IMG/VR virus record: IMGVR_UViG_3300032893_000058
Location: 1-56,288 of that record
Direction: 5' to 3' (one strand)
Source: a virus
Length of the DNA: 56,288 nt
Part shown: one piece after another, positions 53,559 through 56,288 of the stretch
How the letters are laid out: each line of letters opens with the position of its first letter
Position numbering within the stretch: position 1 is the first letter of the stretch
Notes under the pieces: model-generated
Database searches by the model: none
Seen by the model: only the letters and a program-made list of their open reading frames with translations
What the model was told of the DNA's origin: nothing
Translations under genes and position numbers: made by a program

Positions 53559-56288
53559 TGCCAAGTTGTACTCGACATTGCACTTTGTAAGTATGACACG
53601 CCTTGCGTACCATAAAAGGTGCAGCCGGTGGTGGTGCTGGAAAATTCCAAGGCCGCCAGCGTATGAAAGCCTAACGGAGCGACGCCTTCATAGCGGCCCA
53701 CTACCTGGGTAAATTGCCCAACAAACGAACTGAACAGGAATGCGCCACTGGGCGCCGTCGTGCTGTCCAACCCGACGCCGACGGAACAATTGGTAGCAGT
53801 TCCCGCTGCCGTTTCGCCGTTGTACACCGCATCGATGGCGTCTTCTGACACGCCCTCCAAAAATTGAGTTTGCATACCGGCCGAAGCATTAACTTGGTGC
53901 CAGGAAGCAGTATTCCAGGTCCAACTGGCGGCATTATCGCCGACCATCGTCTTGATCGAAACGCGATTGTAATAATTATACAGTGCATAAAGCCCAGCTG
54001 TGGCATGGCCCCCCGACGTGCCTATCGCGCCGAATGTAAAGCTAGTCTGGCCGTTGGCCGTCGCGTATAATGAACCAAGATAAGTACCTTGGTCAGCCGC
54101 AACAGTGCCGAAATCGGTCGTCCCGCTGGCACCGCCATAACAATGTGTCAGCGAATTCTGGTTAGTCAGGAACCCCACAGTCATATTGACGTGAATTTGC
54201 GTCGTGCCGGCACCCGTGCCACGCGTGCTGGTGGTGCTCCACGCCGGACCGGCGCAGATCGCGAGCGTTCCTGAATTGTTGATCGCGAATACGTCATAAA
54301 CGCTGCCGCTGGCAATGTGCGGCGTGACGGCATCCAACCCCATCGAAATTTCGCAACTGCCGATGGCCAGGAACGTTGCCTGAGTGCCGTTGTACACCGC
54401 GACGTTCGGACCTTTATAACAATCTAAGAAGACCGTGGTCTTGGCCGATTGCGTGGTGGTCATGACCGGCGTAGCACTCTGCAGCGTCAACCGGCCTTGA
54501 CTTGCCGACAAGTTGCTCAGGACCCAGGCGGGCAGGCCGCCGGAATTTCCCAATACTTGACCTGCGCTGCCAACTGCTAGGCGCGCAAGATGCGTGCCTG
54601 AATCGCGATAATAAGTGTCGCCGGTCGCATCGGAACCTAGCGACATCGTCACTGTGCCGAGCGTGTCGGTATTTGAGGTAATGGTCTTGTTCGTCAGCGT
54701 GTCTGTCGTTGCTTTACCAACCAGCGTGTCCGTGGCCGCAGGGAACGTCAGCGTGCCGCTCGCTGTGGCGCTAGCGTTCAGCGTGGTCGAGCCACTGGAC
54801 GACCCGTTCAAAATCAAATCGCTGGAATTAAAACTCTGCGCCGCGGACCACGTCTGCGCCAGATTAAGTTCTGCAACGATGCCGGTGTTCGCAGGCAACG
54901 TTGCCGTTCCGCTTGCCGTGGCGCTGGCATTCAACGTCGTCGAGCCGCTAGACGAACCGTTCAAAACCAGGTCGCTGGAATTGAAGCTCTGCGCCGCGGA
55001 CCAGGTCTGAGCGAGATTTAATTCGGCGATTATGCCGGTGTTGGCTGGCAACGTTGCCGTACCACTGGCAACCGCAGTGGCATTCAGTATAGTGTTACCC
55101 GAGGAAGAACCGCCCAGGAACAGATTATTGGAGGCAATGACGATGTTTGAGCCGTTGCTCGTCACCCCGGCCACGCAGCCAAAGGCGCCGGCGGCGTTGT
55201 ATTGCAGCGAAAGAGCCGTAGTTGTACACGGCGTACCTGAACCGCCACTGACGTTGGTCCAACTCATCACGCCAGCCGTGGTCGAAGTCAGCGAATAACC
55301 ATTGCCGGCCGGCGGCGCCGCGGGCAACGTATAAGTGCCGCTGACGGTGGTGGGGGTGGCAAACGAAACTGAGCCGCTGTTTGCGTACAACGTCAGCGAC
55401 TGCGTCGTAAGCATTTTCTTATTATCCAGGTAATAGCCCATGGCATTACCCAGATTGTTGGTTCCGTTGCCGCACATATTGATCGTGCTGGGGCCTTGAT
55501 CGGCCATCGTCACGCCGCCACTCGGCAACGCAAACTGGCCGCAATGCGCCGTAATACCGCCAGTTTCTTCACCCGCCATCAGACCAGAGCGAATTTCAAA
55601 GCGTGGCACGACCGAAGGGACCGACAGTGCCTGCGTATCGATACCCACGGTCGAGAAGATTTGTGCGGCTTTTACGTCCTTATAGCTATTACCAGCCGTA
55701 CCGACTGACACAATCTTGTTTAGCCACTGGGTGTAGCCAAATTCCAGTGTCGTGTTACCGTTGAGCGCGAAGGCGTTGATGCCCAGCAGATAGTCACCCG
55801 ATTGTTGCGTACGTGCAGTGTTTACTCGATAGTAGGAGAGAACCGGCCCCACATCAAGCGTTGTCCCATACGGAATGGGCGTGATATCGGCGGAGAAAAT
55901 TTCCTGGAAGTTGCTGTTAGAGAAACAGCCGGTATTAAGCTTTGGCGCCCCGACAGGGCAATTGTTGGGCGGCCCTGCAGGACCAGGTAAGCCGGTCTGA
56001 TCCAGATAACTAGATGATACAATGGGAAAATCCTTCGAAGTAGTCCAGAAATCGAAGCTACCCGCCCCCGAGCGCTTCATCACGCCTTTATAGGCAATAA
56101 TGTCTGTATTAGTCGCAGGCGGGCCGCCAAAATGAGCGCTCGTCACGATTTCTGCCAGGGCCTGTGTGCCTGCCGATGCCTGGGCCGTACAGCCCGTGCC
56201 GCCTTCCTGTGCGCTCGTTAGCGCCCCTGTGCTCGTGTTGACGAAAATACAATAAGAGCCGTTGGAACCTGAACTTGACGCCGTCAAC
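53555..56288 (-). CDS. Tail fibre / receptor-binding protein, C-terminal 868 residues
   Basis: Continuation of the gene starting at 2058; bases 56162-56288 repeat 1-127. The sequence is Gly/Ser/Thr-rich. Three tandem 51-residue repeats (NLAQTWSAAQSFNSSDL, LNASATASGTATLPANTGI) lie at DNA about 54753, 54906 and 55059. Further on comes TLTNKTITSNTDTLGTV, a motif common in phage fibre shafts. The last 300 residues (from about DCYKGPNVAVYNGTQATF) look like a globular beta tip for receptor binding. No chaperone or peptidase domain is visible. Confidence 0.85.
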   Translation of the reverse strand, partial: LTASSSGSNGSYCIFVNTSTGALTSAQEGGTGCTAQASAGTQALAEIVTSAHFGGPPATNTDIIAYKGVMKRSGAGSFDFWTTSKDFPIVSSSYLDQTGLPGPAGPPNNCPVGAPKLNTGCFSNSNFQEIFSADITPIPYGTTLDVGPVLSYYRVNTARTQQSGDYLLGINAFALNGNTTLEFGYTQWLNKIVSVGTAGNSYKDVKAAQIFSTVGIDTQALSVPSVVPRFEIRSGLMAGEETGGITAHCGQFALPSGGVTMADQGPSTINMCGNGTNNLGNAMGYYLDNKKMLTTQSLTLYANSGSVSFATPTTVSGTYTLPAAPPAGNGYSLTSTTAGVMSWTNVSGGSGTPCTTTALSLQYNAAGAFGCVAGVTSNGSNIVIASNNLFLGGSSSGNTILNATAVASGTATLPANTGIIAELNLAQTWSAAQSFNSSDLVLNGSSSGSTTLNASATASGTATLPANTGIVAELNLAQTWSAAQSFNSSDLILNGSSSGSTTLNASATASGTLTFPAATDTLVGKATTDTLTNKTITSNTDTLGTVTMSLGSDATGDTYYRDSGTHLARLAVGSAGQVLGNSGGLPAWVLSNLSASQGRLTLQSATPVMTTTQSAKTTVFLDCYKGPNVAVYNGTQATFLAIGSCEISMGLDAVTPHIASGSVYDVFAINNSGTLAICAGPAWSTTSTRGTGAGTTQIHVNMTVGFLTNQNSLTHCYGGASGTTDFGTVAADQGTYLGSLYATANGQTSFTFGAIGTSGGHATAGLYALYNYYNRVSIKTMVGDNAASWTWNTASWHQVNASAGMQTQFLEGVSEDAIDAVYNGETAAGTATNCSVGVGLDSTTAPSGAFLFSSFVGQFTQVVGRYEGVAPLGFHTLAALEFSSTTTGCTFYGTQGVSYLQSAMSSTTWQ
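56162..56288. repeat. 127-bp end overlap identical to bases 1-127
   Basis: Every base from 56162 to 56288 equals 1 to 127, within the fibre gene. The length of 127 matches a common assembler k-mer, so this is most likely an assembly overlap of a circular (circularly permuted) genome rather than a real terminal repeat. Confidence 0.9.

Noticed and set aside
56162-56288. True direct terminal repeat of a linear virion genome
   Set aside because: Its length of exactly 127 equals a common assembly k-mer, and it lies inside a gene that reads through.
1-56288. CRISPR array, tRNA genes, integrase or lysogeny repressor
   Set aside because: None was seen by eye: no regular direct repeats with spacers, no cloverleaf-like sequence, no recombinase motifs.

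Overview
The window is one complete circular phage genome written as a linear contig. Its last 127 bases (56162-56288) are identical to its first 127, so the unique length is 56,161 bp and one gene, a 1,554-residue tail fibre, runs across the cut. The head genes are of the P22 type (portal, coat, gp4-like and gp10-like tail factors, three ejection proteins), so this is a podovirus. No integrase, repressor or tRNA was seen, so it is probably strictly lytic. A GcrA-like regulator, high GC with AT-rich selfish genes, and an IS1595-type insertion sequence point to an alphaproteobacterial host, perhaps in the Hyphomicrobiales (inference).

Layout. A control region of about 580 bp (5098-5680) separates two divergent halves. 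It holds a leftward promoter, a 247-bp imperfect palindrome of 12-bp operator-like boxes, a rightward promoter and a strong leader hairpin. Rightward (5681-29611) runs the early/replication half: primase-helicase, GcrA-like factor, adenine methyltransferase, many small genes, family A DNA polymerase, a second methyltransferase gene split by an insertion sequence, a nuclease, the purZ-mazZ-datZ cluster, and two helicases. Leftward (5097 down to 1, then 56288 down to 29370) runs the late half: a NusG-like protein, small terminase, tail and fibre proteins (several with Sec signal peptides), endolysin, two alpha/beta hydrolases, holin-like proteins, large terminase, portal, scaffold, coat, tail factors and ejection proteins. 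The two halves converge and overlap by 242 bp at 29370-29611.

Main reading. The genome carries the full known set for replacing adenine by 2-aminoadenine (Z): PurZ (with the diagnostic Ser in place of the PurA catalytic Asp), a MazZ-like dGTP pyrophosphohydrolase, a DatZ-like HD dATP triphosphohydrolase, and a DpoZ-like polymerase. MazZ would supply dGMP, PurZ would turn it into the 2-aminoadenylosuccinate precursor, DatZ would remove dATP, and the polymerase would incorporate dZTP. A TSCPD-like gene is translationally coupled between purZ and mazZ and may be an extra component. Adenine methyltransferases and a GcrA-like factor in such a genome are puzzling. One methyltransferase is broken by a 1,729-bp IS with perfect 8-bp target duplications. 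Other unusual items are a lipase whose halves are in circularly permuted order, an SSB-like acidic tail on a small replication-region protein, and Sec signals on late proteins including the fibre.
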